64,000 nt of DNA from an uncultured Polaribacter sp. (GCF_947497125.1 NZ_CANMFI010000001.1:310001-374000), one strand, 5' to 3'. Positions 51,255-60,490 are shown, counted from the first letter of the stretch. Translations and numbers: made by a program. The notes: generated by a model from the letters alone, not told the origin.

Positions 51255-52958
51255 TTGAAAGTATTATTATTTTTAATAACCTTATTTTATTCTGTAAGTT
51301 TTTGTGCACAAAAATCTATTGATAACGATTATTTTAGAAATCCATTAAATATACCAACAGTTCTCTCTGGTACTTTTGGAGAGTTGCGATCTAACCATTT
51401 TCATTCTGGTATTGATATAAAAACGCAAGGCAAAGAAGGTTTAAATATTTATGCTGCTGCAGACGGTTTTGTTTCTAGAATTAAAGTTGCTCAATATGGT
51501 TTTGGCAAAGCTCTTTACGTTACACATTCTAATGGCTTCACAACTGTGTATGCACATTTAAGCAAATATGCCCCTAAAATAGAAAATTATATAAAAAAAA
51601 TACAGTATCAAAAGGAAAATTATCAAACTGGTAATTTATTTTTTAAAAACGATAAGTTTCCGGTAAAAAAAGGAGAAATTATTGCTTATTCTGGTGATAC
51701 TGGAAGTTCTGGCGGACCTCATTTACACTATGAAGTTAGAGATACTAAAACCGAAAAAATAATAAACCCTTTGTTATTTGGCATTTCGGCTAAAGACACA
51801 AAACCACCAACTTTTAATTCTTTAAAAATATATGCTCTAAATGGCAATGCAAGAATTAACAATCAAAACAAAAGCTTTGTAATTCCCTTAAAAAACACCG
51901 CTCATCAAAAGCATACTGTAAATAGTATTACAGCATCTGGAGCTATTGGTTTTGGTGTTAATGTATTTGATAGATTAAACGATGCCAATAATAAAAATGG
52001 TATATATAGCCTAGAAATGAAAGTAAACGGATCCCTAGTTTACTACCACGATGTAAAAACGTTTTCTTTTGCAGAAAGCAAGTTTATCAACTTACATATA
52101 GATTATAAGCACTACAAAACATACAAAAGAAAATACCAGAAAACATACAAACAAAAGGCTAACAGGTTATCTACTTATAAAAACTTGGTGAATGATGGTA
52201 AAATTACAATTGAACCGGGACTAAATTACCAAGTTACTATTACTGCAAAAGATTTTAAAGGGAACAATAGTTCTATTACAATTCCTATTATTGGTGTTAA
52301 AAACAATGTACTTTATACCACACCTAAAGACACTACTAATTACAAGATTGTTGCGCAAAATTTTCAAAAATTTACTAAAGAAAATGTTACTGTCGCATTT
52401 CCTAAAAATACCTTTTACCAAAATTTATATTTAGATTTTGATGTTGATAATGGAATAGCAACAATACACAACCCTACAGTTCCATTAGATAAAAAATTTA
52501 CACTTACTTTTGATGTTACAAAATATTCTGATATCGAAAAACAACAACTTTATATAGCCAATGTTAGCAATCCTAAGTATCCTAACTATCAATACACCAT
52601 AAAAAAAGAGAACACTTTTTATACCACTAGTAAAACTTTAGGCAAATATGCTTTATTAAAAGATACATCAAAACCAAAAATAAAAACTTTGTATTTTAAA
52701 GACAATCAATGGATTTCTAAACTAAATACATTAAAAGTTAAAATTTCTGATACTGGTTCTGGCATAAAAAACTACCGAGCAACTATAGATGGGCAATGGG
52801 TTTTAATGCAATACAATCATAAAAAAGGAATACTTACTTATAATTTTAGTGATAAAAAATTGGTTGGTAGCAAACATATCTTTAAAATTGTAGTCTCAGA
52901 CAATGTAGGAAATACGAATTCTTATTCTACAACGTTTTTTAAAAAACAAGTAAACTAA
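51255..52958 (+). CDS. Secreted M23-family metallopeptidase (LytM domain)
   Basis: A 567-aa protein starting at TTG (MKVLLFLITLFYSVSFCAQ, a signal peptide). The LytM zinc peptidase domain is N-terminal, unlike many relatives: NHFHSGIDIKT (HxxxD ligands), TTVYAHLSKY and GPHLHYEVRD (HxH) are complete. The remaining 380 residues are beta-rich Ig-like regions (SGSGIKNYRATIDGQW, KIVVSDNVGNTNSYSTTF). It should cut peptidoglycan cross-links or surface proteins from the periplasm. It precedes a TonB receptor gene by six bases. Confidence 0.92.
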   Translation: MKVLLFLITLFYSVSFCAQKSIDNDYFRNPLNIPTVLSGTFGELRSNHFHSGIDIKTQGKEGLNIYAAADGFVSRIKVAQYGFGKALYVTHSNGFTTVYAHLSKYAPKIENYIKKIQYQKENYQTGNLFFKNDKFPVKKGEIIAYSGDTGSSGGPHLHYEVRDTKTEKIINPLLFGISAKDTKPPTFNSLKIYALNGNARINNQNKSFVIPLKNTAHQKHTVNSITASGAIGFGVNVFDRLNDANNKNGIYSLEMKVNGSLVYYHDVKTFSFAESKFINLHIDYKHYKTYKRKYQKTYKQKANRLSTYKNLVNDGKITIEPGLNYQVTITAKDFKGNNSSITIPIIGVKNNVLYTTPKDTTNYKIVAQNFQKFTKENVTVAFPKNTFYQNLYLDFDVDNGIATIHNPTVPLDKKFTLTFDVTKYSDIEKQQLYIANVSNPKYPNYQYTIKKENTFYTTSKTLGKYALLKDTSKPKIKTLYFKDNQWISKLNTLKVKISDTGSGIKNYRATIDGQWVLMQYNHKKGILTYNFSDKKLVGSKHIFKIVVSDNVGNTNSYSTTFFKKQVN

Positions 52959-52964
52959 ACCTAC

Positions 52965-55412
52965 GTGAAAAAAGTCATTTTTATTATCTTTTTATTCCCC
53001 CTTCTCGCTTACTCACAAAAAACGACGATCTTAAAAGGCACAGTAAAAAACAAAAACAAGGAGCCAATTGAAGGTGTTTCTATTAAGTATCAAAAAACAG
53101 GAACAACTACAGATAAAAATGGTAATTATATAATTAGAATACCTCTTAAAGAAGAAATTACATTAGTCTTTAGTCATGTTGCTTATCAAAAAGCAACCAA
53201 AAAGTATACCACAAGTAGTAGAAATGGCGCTCGCTTTTCTGTTGTTTTAACATCAAAAACAGAAACATTAACAGAGATTATAATCAAAGACAATAAAAAA
53301 GCTGCTGCAGGTATTAAAACGATAGACATTGCAACAGTTAAAAATGTTATTGGTGCAAACGAAGGTGTAGAAAATATTTTAATGACTTTACCGGGTGTTA
53401 ATAACAACAATGAATTAAGTACACAATACAATGTTAGAGGTGGCAATTTTGATGAAAACCTAGTGTATGTTAATGACATAGAAGTGTATAGGCCTTTTTT
53501 AATTCGATCTGGGCAACAAGAAGGATTAAGTTTTATAAACCCTCAATTGGTACAAAATATCAATTTTTCTGCTGGTGGTTTTCAAGCAAAATATGGAGAT
53601 AAATTATCTTCTGTATTAGACATAACCTACAGAAAACCCACAGAAACAGCAACAAGCGTTGCTTTAAGCCTATTAGGAGCAAGTGCTACTTTTGAAACGA
53701 CTATGTTTAACAATAAACTAACCGCTATTAGTAGCTTTAGATACAGAAATAACAGTCTTTTTGTGAATAGTAAACAGATAGAAACTAATTTTAAACCTGT
53801 TTTTATAGATTTTCAAACCTATTTATCGTACGCGCTAACTAAAGATTTAACTGTTAATTTTTTAGGCACTATTTCGTCAAACAATTATAACTACACACCT
53901 TTATCTAGAAGAACACGTTTTGGTACGGTTGCAGATCCATTAGAGTTGGTGGTTTTTTATCAAGGTCAAGAACAAAATAATTACAAAACATATTTTGGAG
54001 CTATTTCTACCACATATGAGGTTAACGATAAACTATCATTAACAACAACATTATCTAGCTACAATACCCAAGAAGAAGAATATTTTGATATCTCTGCGGC
54101 TTATAATATTGGTGAAGTTGATGCTAATATTGGTTCTGAAAATTTTGGAAATGTTGAATTTTCACAAGGCATTGGCGCTCAATTAAATCATGCCAGAAAT
54201 GATTTAGATGCATTAATTACCAACTTACAGGTAAAAGGAAGGTATAAAACAGATAAAAGTCAGATTGATTTTGGTGTAAAGTATCAAAAAGAAGATATAA
54301 AAGATCGTATTAGAGAATGGGAGTTGATTGATTCTTTAGGGTTTTCAGTTAGACCTCCTAATCATATTGGTAATCAACAACCGTATCAACCTTTTGAAGG
54401 ACCTTTAGAGGCGTATCAAAATATTAGGGTTGATAACAATGTTCAAATTAACCGTTTATCCGGATTTTTTCAGTTTAATAAACGTGCTTTCATAAATGAT
54501 CATGAAGTTGCTTATAACCTAGGTATTAGAGCTCAAAACTGGAACGTAACAGGAAATGGTATTTCTTCAAAAAATAAAATGATTATTAGTCCAAGAGCTC
54601 AGTTTTCTATAAAACCAAATTGGGAAAAAGATATTTTATTTAGAGTTTCTGGAGGTTGGTATTTGCAACCCCCAAGTTATAGAGAATTAAGAAATGCTGC
54701 TGGTAATATAAATGTAGATTTAGAGGCTCAAAATTCTATTCATTTAGTCTCTGGTATGGATTATAGCTTTAACTTATGGAAAAGACCTTTTAAGTTAACT
54801 ACAGAAATGTATTATAAAGATTTATCAAACGTTAACACTTATACGGTAGATAATGTTCGAATAAGGTACAGTGCAAATAACAACGCACAAGCTTATGCTT
54901 ATGGTCTTGATGTTAGACTTAATGGTGAATTTGTGCCAGGTAGTGATAGTTGGATAAGTCTTGGGTATTTAAAAACAGAAGAAAACATAGACAACCGAGG
55001 ATTTATTGCAAGACCTTCTGATCAACGCTTAAAATTAGGCATTTTATTTCAAGATTATGTACCAAACTTACCAAACTTAAAAGCCTATTTAAATTTAGTT
55101 TACAATACGGGTGTTCCTGGTGGCTCTCCTTCTTATGCAGATGTTTATCAGTTTCAAGAACGATTAAGAGATTATAAAAGAGCAGACTTAGGTGTTTCTT
55201 ATGTTTTTACAGATGCTACAAAAGTTTACAAAGAAGGCTTTCTTTCTAATTTTAAAGAATTTAGCGTTGGTTTAGAGCTTTTTAATATGTTTGATATTCA
55301 AAACTCAATTACAAATACCTGGGTTAGAGATGTCTATTCTAAAAGACAATACGGCATCCCTAACTTTATGACAGGTAGAGTTTTAAACATTAAAACAAGT
55401 ATTAAGTTTTAG
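52965..55412 (+). CDS. TonB-dependent receptor with carboxypeptidase-like regulatory domain
   Basis: An 815-aa outer-membrane receptor starting at GTG (MKKVIFIIFLFPLLAYSQ signal peptide). A carboxypeptidase-like regulatory domain (LKGTVKNKNKEPIEGVSIKYQKTGTTTDKNGNYII, residues about 20-105) precedes the plug (ENILMTLPGVNNNNELSTQYNVRGGNFDENLVYVNDIEVYRPFLIRSGQQEGLSFINPQLVQNINFSAGGFQAKYGDKLSSVLDITYRK) and a barrel ending VLNIKTSIKF. It has no SusD partner; pairing with the M23 peptidase suggests an envelope function rather than polysaccharide uptake, but the ligand is unknown. Confidence 0.9.
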   Translation: MKKVIFIIFLFPLLAYSQKTTILKGTVKNKNKEPIEGVSIKYQKTGTTTDKNGNYIIRIPLKEEITLVFSHVAYQKATKKYTTSSRNGARFSVVLTSKTETLTEIIIKDNKKAAAGIKTIDIATVKNVIGANEGVENILMTLPGVNNNNELSTQYNVRGGNFDENLVYVNDIEVYRPFLIRSGQQEGLSFINPQLVQNINFSAGGFQAKYGDKLSSVLDITYRKPTETATSVALSLLGASATFETTMFNNKLTAISSFRYRNNSLFVNSKQIETNFKPVFIDFQTYLSYALTKDLTVNFLGTISSNNYNYTPLSRRTRFGTVADPLELVVFYQGQEQNNYKTYFGAISTTYEVNDKLSLTTTLSSYNTQEEEYFDISAAYNIGEVDANIGSENFGNVEFSQGIGAQLNHARNDLDALITNLQVKGRYKTDKSQIDFGVKYQKEDIKDRIREWELIDSLGFSVRPPNHIGNQQPYQPFEGPLEAYQNIRVDNNVQINRLSGFFQFNKRAFINDHEVAYNLGIRAQNWNVTGNGISSKNKMIISPRAQFSIKPNWEKDILFRVSGGWYLQPPSYRELRNAAGNINVDLEAQNSIHLVSGMDYSFNLWKRPFKLTTEMYYKDLSNVNTYTVDNVRIRYSANNNAQAYAYGLDVRLNGEFVPGSDSWISLGYLKTEENIDNRGFIARPSDQRLKLGILFQDYVPNLPNLKAYLNLVYNTGVPGGSPSYADVYQFQERLRDYKRADLGVSYVFTDATKVYKEGFLSNFKEFSVGLELFNMFDIQNSITNTWVRDVYSKRQYGIPNFMTGRVLNIKTSIKF

Positions 55413-55419
55413 TGCAAAA

Positions 55420-55872
55420 CTATTCTAAAATTTGAGCAGCGTGTGCTTTTGTTTTTACTTTTAAAATTATGTTTTCGATAGTTCCTTTTTCATCAATAAC
55501 AAATGTTGTTCTATGAATTCCGTCGTATTCTTTACCCATAAATTTTTTAGGGCCCCAAACACCAAAAGCTTCAATTACAGTTTTGTCTTCATCTGCTAAA
55601 AGAGGAAAAGGTAGATCGTGTTTATCAATCCAGTTTTGCTGCCTTTTTGCAGAGTCTGCACTAACACCAAGAATGGCATAGCCTTTTGCTAAAAAAGAGG
55701 CATGGTGGTCTCTTAAATCACAAGCCTCTGCAGTACAACCTGGTGTGCTTGCTTTTGGATAAAAAAACAAAACTAATTTTTTCCCTAAATAATCTGATAG
55801 TTTTACAAGATTTCCTTTTTCATCTTTAGCTTCAAATGAAGGTGCCTTGTCTCCTATTTTTAATGTTGTCAT
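55420..55872 (-). CDS. bcp: Thioredoxin-dependent thiol peroxidase (Bcp/PrxQ)
   Basis: A 150-aa peroxiredoxin reducing H2O2 and organic peroxides. The active site FFYPKASTPGCTAEACDLRD holds the peroxidatic Cys and, five residues on, the resolving Cys, the atypical 2-Cys PrxQ arrangement. VLGVSADSAKRQQNWIDKHDLPFPLLADED and GKEYDGIHRTTFVID complete the fold. Converges with the TonB receptor gene with a seven-base gap and no terminator; divergent from nth. Confidence 0.95.
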   Translation of the reverse strand: MTTLKIGDKAPSFEAKDEKGNLVKLSDYLGKKLVLFFYPKASTPGCTAEACDLRDHHASFLAKGYAILGVSADSAKRQQNWIDKHDLPFPLLADEDKTVIEAFGVWGPKKFMGKEYDGIHRTTFVIDEKGTIENIILKVKTKAHAAQILE

Positions 55873-55991
55873 ATAATTATTGTTCTTTTAATTTATAAAG
55901 TCGAAAGTTAAAAAGTTAAAATGATAATTGAAACTTTATTGTAAAAAACTTTATAAACTTTGTACTTTTATACTTTACAATTTATAATAAA

Positions 55992-56645
55992 ATGAATAAA
56001 ATAGAAAAAGTACAATTTGTAATTGATACGCTTCAAGAGTTATATCCAGAAATTCCAATTCCGTTAGACCATAAAGACCCTTATACATTATTAATTGCTG
56101 TTTTATTATCTGCCCAATGTACAGATGTAAGGGTAAATCAAATTACCCCTTTGTTATTTGCAAAAGCAGACAATCCGTTTGATATGGTTAAAATGTCTGT
56201 AGAGCAAATAAAAGAAATTATTAGGCCCTGTGGCTTATCGCCAATGAAAAGTAAAGGGATTTATGGATTATCTAAAATTTTAATTGAAAAATATAATGGT
56301 GAAGTTCCGCAAAGTTTTGAAGGCTTAGAAGAATTACCAGCTGTTGGCCATAAAACTGCAAGCGTAGTAATGAGTCAGGCTTTCGGTGTGCCTGCTTTTC
56401 CGGTTGATACTCATATTCATCGTTTAATGTATCGTTGGAATTTAACGAACGGTAAAAGTGTTGTGCAAACAGAAAAAGATGCAAAGCGCTTGTTTCCAAG
56501 AGAATTATGGAATGATTTGCACTTGCAAATTATTTGGTATGGTAGAGAATATTCACCTGCAAGAGGCTGGCAATTAGAAAAAGATATTATTACCAAAACA
56601 ATTGGTAGAAAATCTGTTTTAGACCAATTATCAAATAAAAAATAG
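55992..56645 (+). CDS. nth: Endonuclease III (iron-sulfur cluster cysteines absent)
   Basis: A 217-aa DNA glycosylase/AP lyase for oxidised pyrimidines. The helix-hairpin-helix with catalytic Lys (LEELPAVGHKTASVVMSQAFG) and the catalytic Asp (FPVDTHIHRLMYRW) are intact. E. coli Nth ends in a C-x6-C-x2-C-x5-C [4Fe-4S] loop; here the corresponding end reads IIWYGREYSPARGWQLEKDIITKTIGRKSV, with no cysteine. The enzyme therefore should lack the cluster. Single gene with a strong hairpin downstream. Confidence 0.92.
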   Translation: MNKIEKVQFVIDTLQELYPEIPIPLDHKDPYTLLIAVLLSAQCTDVRVNQITPLLFAKADNPFDMVKMSVEQIKEIIRPCGLSPMKSKGIYGLSKILIEKYNGEVPQSFEGLEELPAVGHKTASVVMSQAFGVPAFPVDTHIHRLMYRWNLTNGKSVVQTEKDAKRLFPRELWNDLHLQIIWYGREYSPARGWQLEKDIITKTIGRKSVLDQLSNKK

Positions 56646-56658
56646 TGTTATTAAATTA

Positions 56659-56691
56659 GAAAAAGTTTTAACCACTGGCTAAAACTTTTTC
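56659..56691. terminator. Hairpin terminator shared by nth and the short ORF/sigma unit
   Basis: Perfect 12-bp stem GAAAAAGTTTTA / TAAAACTTTTTC with a 9-base loop. It follows the nth stop by 13 bases and, on the other strand, the stop of the 47-aa ORF by four bases. Both strands show T-rich arms. Confidence 0.75.
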
Positions 56692-56695
56692 TTTT

Positions 56696-56839
56696 CTAAT
56701 TCAAATTCAATTCAATGAAGGTTTTTGATTTGGTTTTTACAAAATGTAACGATTTAGAAAAATTAATCAAAAATTGAACTGTTTCTTTTTTGGGTTGCAT
56801 TTGGGTTTCAAATGACTTCTCTGAGTAAAGTTGCATCAT
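56696..56839 (-). CDS. Short ORF of 47 aa downstream of the ECF sigma gene
   Basis: Too short for the ORF track. It reads MMQLYSEKSFETQMQPKKE then TVQFLINFSKSLHFVKTKS and KTFIELNLN before TAG. The PKKETVQFLINFSKSL core resembles, from memory, a small protein family of Flavobacteriia; this is not checked. It is the next gene after the sigma factor on the same strand, 58 bases away, and ends at a strong terminator. There is no membrane helix or zinc motif, so it is not a standard anti-sigma factor. ATGs at 56839 and 56836 are both possible. Confidence 0.55.
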   Translation of the reverse strand: MMQLYSEKSFETQMQPKKETVQFLINFSKSLHFVKTKSKTFIELNLN

Positions 56840-56886
56840 ATATAGTTATTTAATCTATTGGTTATAAATAAGTAACGCAACTTTAC
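56825..56886 (-). promoter_or_regulatory. 10-bp inverted repeat enclosing the start of the 47-aa ORF
   Basis: GTAAAGTTGC (56825-56834) and GCAACTTTAC (56877-56886) are perfect inverted copies 42 bases apart. In the minus-strand mRNA one arm lies just after the sigma stop and the other covers codons 2-5 of the 47-aa ORF, so folding would trap the start codon in the loop/stem edge. Confidence 0.6.
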
Positions 56887-56897
56887 AGGTTATAGTA

Positions 56898-57485
56898 TTA
56901 AGAAACTAAAATAATTTTATTTTTTTCGATCAACTTACGTATATTTATAAGCGCATATCGCATTCTACCCAATGCAGTATTAATACTTACCCCTGTATTT
57001 TCGCTAATTTCTTTAAAACTCATATCTTTATACATACGCATAATTAACACTTCTTTTTGCTCTAGAGGCAATTCATCAACTAAGTTTTTTACGTCGTTAT
57101 AAATTTGTTCTTGTATGGTTTTGCTTTCTATATTTAAGCTATCATCACCTAAAACAGAAAAAATATCAAAAGTATCTGTGTTTTTAAATTTTGGAATTCT
57201 TTTAGATTTTCTAAAATGATCTATGACCAAGTTGTGAGCAATTCTCATTACCCATGGTAAAAATTTACCTTCCTCATTATACTTGCCTTTTTTAAGGGTT
57301 TTGATAACTTTAATAAAAGTATCCTGAAAAATATCTTCAGTTAAATCTTTATCTTGAATTTTACTGTAAATAAAAGCATAAAGTCTTTGTTGGTGTCTTT
57401 TAATAAGAATTGCTAAATCACTTTCTTTACCTTGAATGTAATTACTAACTAATATACTATCTGAAATTTCTTGTTTTTGCATCAT
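56898..57485 (-). CDS. ECF-type RNA polymerase sigma factor
   Basis: A 195-aa sigma-70 family protein with regions 2 and 4 only. Region 2: LIKRHQQRLYAFIYSKIQDKDLTEDIFQDTFIKVIKTLKKGKYNEEGKFLPWVMRIAHNLVIDHFRKSKR. Region 4: LPLEQKEVLIMRMYKDMSFKEISENTGVSINTALGRMRYALINIRKLI. Unlike most ECF genes there is no anti-sigma factor gene next to it; the only downstream gene is a 47-aa ORF. Target promoters are unknown. Upstream 218 bases separate it from divergent uvrA. Confidence 0.93.
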   Translation of the reverse strand: MMQKQEISDSILVSNYIQGKESDLAILIKRHQQRLYAFIYSKIQDKDLTEDIFQDTFIKVIKTLKKGKYNEEGKFLPWVMRIAHNLVIDHFRKSKRIPKFKNTDTFDIFSVLGDDSLNIESKTIQEQIYNDVKNLVDELPLEQKEVLIMRMYKDMSFKEISENTGVSINTALGRMRYALINIRKLIEKNKIILVS

Positions 57486-57675
57486 AACTATCTTTTAGAA
57501 GAGATTGAGATTCTTCTGGTTAATTATTTATTAAATAATTTTAAAGAGTAGTTTTTTGTATATGCAACTAATTTATAGATTGTTAAGAACTTCAAATATG
57601 ATGCTTTTTTTTTAAAGCGACAAATAAATTAGCAAATTTCAATAATTATTAGCTACAAAACAGCTTAAAATAAGG

Positions 57676-57683
57676 TATTTTTG
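57676..57683 (+). promoter_or_regulatory. -7 box for uvrA
   Basis: TATTTTTG, exact TAnnTTTG, 20 bases upstream of the ATG at 57704. No clear -33 element; no LexA-like palindrome is evident. Confidence 0.4.
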
Positions 57684-57703
57684 TAATTCATTTTATTTGA
57701 TAT

Positions 57704-60490
57704 ATGAAGACAGATCTTTCTACTATAAATCCAAAACATAATATTATAATTAAAGGAGCTAAACTCCATAATTTAAAGAATATAGACGTAGTAATACCCC
57801 GAAATAAATTGGTTGTAATTACAGGTCTTTCTGGTTCTGGAAAATCTTCATTAGCCTTTGATACTTTGTATGCCGAAGGGCAAAGACGGTATGTAGAAAG
57901 TTTAAGTTCTTATGCTCGTCAATTTTTAGGTAAATTAGACAAGCCAAAAGTAGATTATATCAAAGGGATTGCCCCAGCAATTGCCATTGAGCAGAAAGTA
58001 AACTCAACCAACCCAAGATCTACTGTAGGAACAAGTACAGAGATTTACGATTATATTAAGTTATTATATGCAAGAATTGGGGTTACCTACTCACCTATTT
58101 CTGGCAGAAAAGTAAAAAAAGATACCATTACAGATGTTGTAAATTTTGTTAAAGAATTTAAAGACAATACAAAATTACTTCTTTTATCACCTGTCAATAT
58201 AGATGAAAACAGAGATTTAAAAACAGTTTTACAAGTTTTAGAACAGCAAGGATATGCTAGATTAAAATGGAAAGATACTGTTTATAAGATAACCGATTTT
58301 CCTCAAGAAGAATTTCAAAAAGAACCTTTGTATTTGGTAGTTGATAGAGTTATTACTAAAAATGATGAAGATTTTTACAATCGATTAGCAGATGCCATTC
58401 AGACAGCATTTTTTGAAGGAAAAGGAGTTTGTTTTATTGAAAACTTAGCTACAAGTAAGGTGTCAGAATTTAGTAACAAATTTGATTTAGATGGTCTTAG
58501 TTTTTTAGAGCCTAACACACATTTATTTAGTTTTAACAATCCTTATGGAGCTTGCCCAACTTGTGAAGGATATGGTAATGTTGTTGGTATTGATAAAGAT
58601 CTAGTAATACCAAATACTGGGTTGTCTATTTTCGAAGACTGTATTTTTCCTTTTAAAACGCCATCTTACTCACATTATAAAGAACAATTAATAGCAGTTG
58701 CTTATCAATTTGATATTCCTGTTCATAAACCTTGGTTTCAATTAACAGACGAACAAAAAGAGTTAGTATGGCAAGGAAATAAATCGTTTAAAGGTATTCA
58801 ACACTTCTTTAACACATTAGAAGAAAAAAGTTATAAAATTCAAAACCGAGTTATGCTTTCGAGATATCGAGGCAAAACCAAATGTACTTCTTGTAATGGC
58901 AATCGATTAAGACATGAAACCAATTTTGTTAAAATAAATAATAAAACTATTTCAGACTTAGTAGCGCTTCCATTAGATGAATTGTCTGTTTTTTTTAATA
59001 CTATTGAATTAAATGTTTACGAAGAAAAAATTGGCAAGCGTTTATTGACAGAAATTATAAATCGATTACAGTTTTTAACAGATGTTGGTCTATCTTACTT
59101 AACTATAAACAGAACTTCTAATACCTTATCAGGCGGAGAAAGTCAACGAATTAATTTAGCAACATCTTTAGGGAGTTCTTTAGTTGGTTCTATGTATATT
59201 TTAGATGAGCCTAGTATTGGTTTGCATCCAAAAGACACAGAAAAACTAATAAAAGTATTAAAAGACTTAAGAAATTTAGGGAATACAGTTGTAGTAGTTG
59301 AGCATGACGAAGACATCATGAAACAGGCCGACTACATTATAGATATCGGACCAGAAGCTGGTTCTTTTGGAGGAAATGTAGTTGCAGAAGGCACCTATAA
59401 AGATTTATTAGCCTCTAGCTCTTTAACCGCTAAATATCTTAATGAAGAGCTAAAAATAGAGGTGCCTAAAAAACGTAGAGTATCAAAAAACAGCATAGAA
59501 ATAATTGGTGCCAAAGAACATAATTTACAAAATATAGACGTCACTTTCCCTTTAAACTGCTTAACTGTCATTACAGGTGTTTCTGGTTCAGGTAAAAGCA
59601 CCTTAGTTAAAAATATTTTATACCCTAGCTTGCAAAAAAATCTTTTTGGTTATGGAGACAGAATAGGACAACATACTGATATAAAAGGAGATTTTAGCAC
59701 CTTAAAGCATGTAGAATTTATAGATCAAAACCCAATTGGTAGATCATCTAGATCAAACCCAGTTACGTATATAAAAGCATACGATGATATTAGGGCATTG
59801 TTTTCTAATGAAAAATTATCGAAAATTAGAAATTACAAACCCAAACACTTCTCTTTTAATGTAGAAGGTGGCCGATGTGAGGTATGTAAAGGTGAAGGAG
59901 AAGTAACCATAGAAATGCAGTTTATGGCAGATGTTCATTTAGAATGTGATGCATGTAACGGAAAACGATTTAAAAAAGAAGTTTTAGAAATTACTTTTGC
60001 AGACAAATCTATTGATGCTATTTTAAACCTTACAATTGATGATGCAGTAACATTTTTTTCTGAAAATTTAGCTACTAAAATTGCTCAGAAATTAAAGCCG
60101 CTTCAAGATGTTGGTTTGGGCTATGTAAAATTGGGGCAGTCATCCTCTACCCTTTCTGGTGGCGAGGCACAAAGAATTAAATTGGCTTCATTTCTAGTAA
60201 AAGGAAACACAAAGGACAAAGCGTTGTTTATATTTGATGAACCTACAACCGGCTTACATTTTCATGATATTAAAAAATTATTGAGATCGTTTAATGCTTT
60301 GATAGAAAAAGGACATTCTATCATTGTAATAGAGCATAATATTGATCTTATTAAATGTGCCGATTATATTATTGACCTTGGTTTAGAGGGCGGTAAAAAT
60401 GGTGGAAGACTTATTTTTCAAGGATCGCCACAAGATTTAGCTAAAAACAAAGAATCATACACTTCAAAATTTTTAGCAGAAAAGCTATAA
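57704..60490 (+). CDS. uvrA: Excinuclease ABC subunit UvrA
   Basis: A 928-aa damage-recognition ATPase of nucleotide excision repair. Two ABC modules are complete: first Walker A VITGLSGSGKSSLAFDTLYAEGQRRYVESLSSYARQFLG with LSGGESQRINLA and MYILDEPSIGLHP, second VITGVSGSGKSTLVKNILYP with TLSGGEAQRIKLASFL and FIFDEPTTGLH. Zinc modules are intact (CPTCEGYG...CTSCNGNRL; CEVCKGEGEV...CDACNGKRF). Because Flavobacteriaceae often carry a second UvrA, this could be either copy, but it is full length. No good terminator follows. Confidence 0.95.
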   Translation: MKTDLSTINPKHNIIIKGAKLHNLKNIDVVIPRNKLVVITGLSGSGKSSLAFDTLYAEGQRRYVESLSSYARQFLGKLDKPKVDYIKGIAPAIAIEQKVNSTNPRSTVGTSTEIYDYIKLLYARIGVTYSPISGRKVKKDTITDVVNFVKEFKDNTKLLLLSPVNIDENRDLKTVLQVLEQQGYARLKWKDTVYKITDFPQEEFQKEPLYLVVDRVITKNDEDFYNRLADAIQTAFFEGKGVCFIENLATSKVSEFSNKFDLDGLSFLEPNTHLFSFNNPYGACPTCEGYGNVVGIDKDLVIPNTGLSIFEDCIFPFKTPSYSHYKEQLIAVAYQFDIPVHKPWFQLTDEQKELVWQGNKSFKGIQHFFNTLEEKSYKIQNRVMLSRYRGKTKCTSCNGNRLRHETNFVKINNKTISDLVALPLDELSVFFNTIELNVYEEKIGKRLLTEIINRLQFLTDVGLSYLTINRTSNTLSGGESQRINLATSLGSSLVGSMYILDEPSIGLHPKDTEKLIKVLKDLRNLGNTVVVVEHDEDIMKQADYIIDIGPEAGSFGGNVVAEGTYKDLLASSSLTAKYLNEELKIEVPKKRRVSKNSIEIIGAKEHNLQNIDVTFPLNCLTVITGVSGSGKSTLVKNILYPSLQKNLFGYGDRIGQHTDIKGDFSTLKHVEFIDQNPIGRSSRSNPVTYIKAYDDIRALFSNEKLSKIRNYKPKHFSFNVEGGRCEVCKGEGEVTIEMQFMADVHLECDACNGKRFKKEVLEITFADKSIDAILNLTIDDAVTFFSENLATKIAQKLKPLQDVGLGYVKLGQSSSTLSGGEAQRIKLASFLVKGNTKDKALFIFDEPTTGLHFHDIKKLLRSFNALIEKGHSIIVIEHNIDLIKCADYIIDLGLEGGKNGGRLIFQGSPQDLAKNKESYTSKFLAEKL

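Noticed and set aside
35956-55412. Type IX secretion cargo (C-terminal sorting domain) among the secreted proteins
   Set aside because: None of the secreted proteins ends in a recognisable sorting domain; the two TonB receptors end in barrel strands and the M23 protein ends in an Ig-like strand.
56715-56777. Plus-strand 20-codon ORF (MKVFDLVFTKCNDLEK...) after nth
   Set aside because: It lies beyond the nth terminator with no promoter, and the opposite strand carries the better-supported 47-aa ORF.
57704-60490. UvrA as a resistance-type UvrA2 lacking domains
   Set aside because: Both ABC modules and all zinc-binding cysteines are present and the length is normal.
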